Shown here: piece after piece, positions 61,724-64,000 of the stretch
How the letters are laid out: the number at the start of each line of letters is the position of its first letter
How positions within the stretch are numbered: the first letter of the stretch is position 1
Notes under the pieces: generated by a model
The model's database searches: none
What the model saw: the letters and a program-made list of their open reading frames with translations, nothing else
What the model was told of the DNA's origin: nothing
Position numbers and translations under genes: made by a program
From: Anaerolineales bacterium
Lineage (GTDB): Bacteria > Chloroflexota > Anaerolineae > Anaerolineales > UBA11579
Length of the DNA stretch: 64,000 bases
NCBI GenBank assembly: GCA_026129255.1
Contig: JAHCIJ010000002.1
Coordinates: 512,234 to 576,233, forward strand
Reading direction: 5' to 3'

Positions 61724-64000
61724 TTAGCTTGTTGTGTTAAAGCGTTGGATAACTTCCACAAGCTCGTCGGCTTGCTGGCTGGAGAATAGGCCATCTACAC
61801 CCAGCTCGTGCAAATCAGTGTACGGCTGGTCATACAACAGTTGCAGCTCAAAGCGCCCGTTGGCAGACAGGTGCTCAATAATCCAGTTGATGAATTGAAT
61901 CTGGTTGGCATTATAGACTTTGGCATCAAGAAAGCGTTCAAAGGCTGTGCGCACAGCCTGGCGTTCTAAACCCACCAAACTACGGATGAATGGCACGAGT
62001 TCCTGATTGGGATAGGCTTGGTAGAAATCAGTCTTGGAGCCCACGTCTGCCGCGTGAAAGAAGAATTCTTCCAGGGCGTCCAGTTCTGCTGATTGCAAAG
62101 GCTGGGCGAAACGAATCTTCTTTATCAGCGGCCTGTCCAGATTTTGCTCAATAAAGTGCTCTATCTTTTTGCGGTACTGGCCTAAATTGACGCCGGTTGA
62201 GCCATACTCCCCGGCGACTTCTCGAATGCCAGCAAGTGTGTCTAGAAAATCGGTATACAGCGGTTGGCGGGCGCGCGATTCCAAAAAGATCATCAGTTCG
62301 CGCAGCGTCAGCCGGATCGCCTCAAGACGCGCAAGGCCAAATTCAGCCCAGGCCTCGGGCGTGGCAATTTCTTGTAACAGGGCGCGATGAGCCTGCACTT
62401 GGGGAACATTTACCCTGCTCAGCCGCTCGGAAAGTTCAATGACTGCATCGCGCAGAGCGGTGTACTTAGGCGCGCCTTCCAGTTGAGCCACTTGTAGTTG
62501 CAGGAAGAGATGATCGAAGCGCTTGGCCTCTTCCGTATCCTCCGGCAGCTCGCTGGGAAGGCCGGCCAGCTCGAGCGAAAGATCGGCCAAGTCTCCCTGG
62601 CTGAGTTGTACCCAGCGCTCGCGCTTGGCGAAGCGGTCAAGCCAGCGTTGTTTGGGCCGCACGATGAAATTGGCCGGGTTCATGGCGGCTACTTGCGCGT
62701 GCAGCAGATCTTTCACGCCGTTCAAAAGCGGCTCGATTTCGTTGGCGTGCTGGGGGCTGGCTAACTGCGCATCGGCATATTTCTGCAGTAACTCCACGCG
62801 CAGCTTGAAGATGCGTTTGCCTAGCGCCTCTATGGGAGTAGGGCGGGAGCCTTCGGGTTGCTCGGCAAAGAATTCAAAATTACGGCATACATCAAAGATA
62901 AAGAACTCGCTTTTATCCTGCCCGGGTCCGAATAGATTCTCGCATAGGCGCGTGCCGCGCCCGATCATTTGCCAAAACTTGGTCTTGGAGTGCACCGGCT
63001 TGAAGAACACCAGGTTCACAACCTCGGGCACATCAATGCCAGTATCCAGCATGTCTACTGAGATGGCAATATGCGGCGGTTTACCCGGAATTTTGAAATC
63101 CTCGATCAAGGTGTGTACATAGGCTCCGGCGTGCAAATCAATAACTTTGGCAAATTCGCCCTTGAAATGCGGATAGTTGGCATTGAAGCGGCCTTCAATG
63201 AATGCGGCGTGTTTGTGATTGCGCGCAAAGATGATGGTTTTGCCCAGGCGGTCTCCGCCAGCCACGTGGATGCCTTCGCGCATCAGCACTTCCAGCGCTT
63301 TGTCCACCGTATCCTGATTGAAGAGCCATGCATTGACCGCCGCCGAGGATACTTTCTGCGGGGCAGTGTCTTCTTCGCCCCAGTCCAGCAGTTCCCAATC
63401 CATTTTCTCCTGATCGGAGAGTTCCTCGTAGGTGATGCCCTCCTGCGGGAAATGCAGGTCTACTGAGAAAGCGCGGTACGGCGTGAGGTAGCCTTCGGCT
63501 ACGGCCTGATCCAACCCATAGTTGTAGGTGGGCACGCCGTCTTGTAGCTCAAACAGGCGGTAGGTGTTGCGGTCTACCTCATCCTTGGGCGTGGCGGTGA
63601 GGCCGATGAGCAGGCTGTCAAAATACTCAAAAATAGCGCCGAACTTCTGATACACCGAGCGATGCGCTTCATCAATAATCACCAGATCGAAGTGTCCTGG
63701 CCCGAGGGTGCGGCGGCCGGACTCGTCCACTTCGTCAATCAGGCCCATCATGGTTTGGTAGGTGGAGACCACGACGCGGTTCTCGCTGGCTTCCTGCTTT
63801 TGGTCCTGCGCTTTTAGCAAATTAACCACTGCGCCACCCGGCAGCAGCTTGCTGAAGCTTTTGTCTGCCTGGTCTACCAACGCCTTGCGGTCTGCCAGGA
63901 AGAGCACATTCTTGACCCAGTTGGCGCGCATGAGCACATCCACCAGGGCGATGGCCGTGCGGGTTTTGCCGCTGCCGGTGGCCATCACCAGCAGCCCCCG
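61724..64000 (-). CDS. hsdR: Type I restriction enzyme R subunit (HsdR), C-terminal part
   Basis: Partial: the 5' end lies beyond the right edge and 758 codons are visible. The SF2 translocase motor is clear: Walker A MATGSGKT at the very edge, DEAH box LVIIDEAHRS, LLIGLTATP, motif VI QMIGRGTRLC. The C-terminal helical region (from about 440) resembles the EcoEI_R_C domain that joins R to the methylase. The N-terminal nuclease domain and hsdM/hsdS must lie outside the window. It cuts unmodified DNA after ATP-driven translocation. Confidence 0.9.
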   Translation of the reverse strand, partial: RGLLVMATGSGKTRTAIALVDVLMRANWVKNVLFLADRKALVDQADKSFSKLLPGGAVVNLLKAQDQKQEASENRVVVSTYQTMMGLIDEVDESGRRTLGPGHFDLVIIDEAHRSVYQKFGAIFEYFDSLLIGLTATPKDEVDRNTYRLFELQDGVPTYNYGLDQAVAEGYLTPYRAFSVDLHFPQEGITYEELSDQEKMDWELLDWGEEDTAPQKVSSAAVNAWLFNQDTVDKALEVLMREGIHVAGGDRLGKTIIFARNHKHAAFIEGRFNANYPHFKGEFAKVIDLHAGAYVHTLIEDFKIPGKPPHIAISVDMLDTGIDVPEVVNLVFFKPVHSKTKFWQMIGRGTRLCENLFGPGQDKSEFFIFDVCRNFEFFAEQPEGSRPTPIEALGKRIFKLRVELLQKYADAQLASPQHANEIEPLLNGVKDLLHAQVAAMNPANFIVRPKQRWLDRFAKRERWVQLSQGDLADLSLELAGLPSELPEDTEEAKRFDHLFLQLQVAQLEGAPKYTALRDAVIELSERLSRVNVPQVQAHRALLQEIATPEAWAEFGLARLEAIRLTLRELMIFLESRARQPLYTDFLDTLAGIREVAGEYGSTGVNLGQYRKKIEHFIEQNLDRPLIKKIRFAQPLQSAELDALEEFFFHAADVGSKTDFYQAYPNQELVPFIRSLVGLERQAVRTAFERFLDAKVYNANQIQFINWIIEHLSANGRFELQLLYDQPYTDLHELGVDGLFSSQQADELVEVIQRFNTTS

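Noticed and set aside
1..64000. tRNA, tmRNA or other structural RNA genes
   Set aside because: Scanning intergenic regions for T-loop-like GGTTCGAATCC motifs and acceptor pairing gave no convincing candidate. A covariance search would be needed to exclude small RNAs.

Overview
The window looks like a chromosomal stretch of a GC-rich member of the Chloroflexota, most likely an Anaerolineae-type genome. This is an inference from gene content: a ribXYZ-type riboflavin importer under an FMN riboswitch, a complete system I cytochrome c maturation operon with a CxxxY-type CcmE, many small lineage-specific membrane proteins, and no lipopolysaccharide genes in view. No rRNA, tRNA, CRISPR array or intact insertion sequence was found. 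Intergenic DNA is unusually rich in dispersed palindromic repeats and short tandem repeats, and some of these have entered coding regions.

Layout. 1-6.4 kb: a partial cNMP-binding protein, a phosphohexomutase, a Cfr-like 23S rRNA methyltransferase with a long leader holding two consecutive intrinsic terminators and a tiny leader ORF, a polyprenol-type glycosyltransferase-like membrane protein, a PyrK-like protein and an SPFH protein. 6.4-18.7 kb: ferritin, then a 7-bp microsatellite, an FMN riboswitch with an enlarged P2 and two partial upstream copies, two terminators, ribX-ribY-ribZ, and ccmE-F-H-G-(I-like)-cytochrome c lipoprotein-ccmA-B-C-(D-like). The last gene carries a histone H1-like Lys/Ala tail. 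18.7-29.4 kb: an AI-2E-type transporter, a receiver protein fused to a catalytically dead IS200-like domain, DNA polymerase I, two pairs of small membrane proteins, and AlaRS.

29.4-43.4 kb: an MhqD/MhqO-like quinone-detoxification pair, an ECF sigma factor translationally coupled to an O6-alkylguanine methyltransferase, a membrane-spermidine synthase fusion, a phosphoglycerate mutase, an UgpC/MalK-type ATPase, MutS, an S23/IVP four-helix protein between inverted repeats, a methyltransferase and a homocysteine methyltransferase. 43.5-49.4 kb: a Dlt-like operon (DltX-like microprotein, MBOAT, SGNH protein, SGNH-like lipoprotein, acyl carrier protein, AMP ligase) that should acylate some extracytoplasmic polymer.

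49.4-52.2 kb: a zinc-starvation operon behind a near-perfect 25-bp palindrome: zinc-free L33, COG0523 GTPase, FmdB-type zinc ribbon, second COG0523 GTPase. 52-64 kb: FtsH, FabF-FabH, an EamA transporter, EF-P (Arg32 type), a response regulator, a DUF192 protein, a LysM-M23 peptidase and a type I restriction HsdR running off the end.

Two architectural habits recur. Operon genes overlap by ATGA/TAATG junctions, and several monocistronic genes have a -10 hexamer only 6-9 nt before the start codon, suggesting leaderless mRNAs. The candidates I rate most novel are the Dlt-like operon, the Cfr-like gene with its attenuator leader, the expanded FMN riboswitch, the receiver-dead transposase fusion, and the ECF sigma-Ogt pair.
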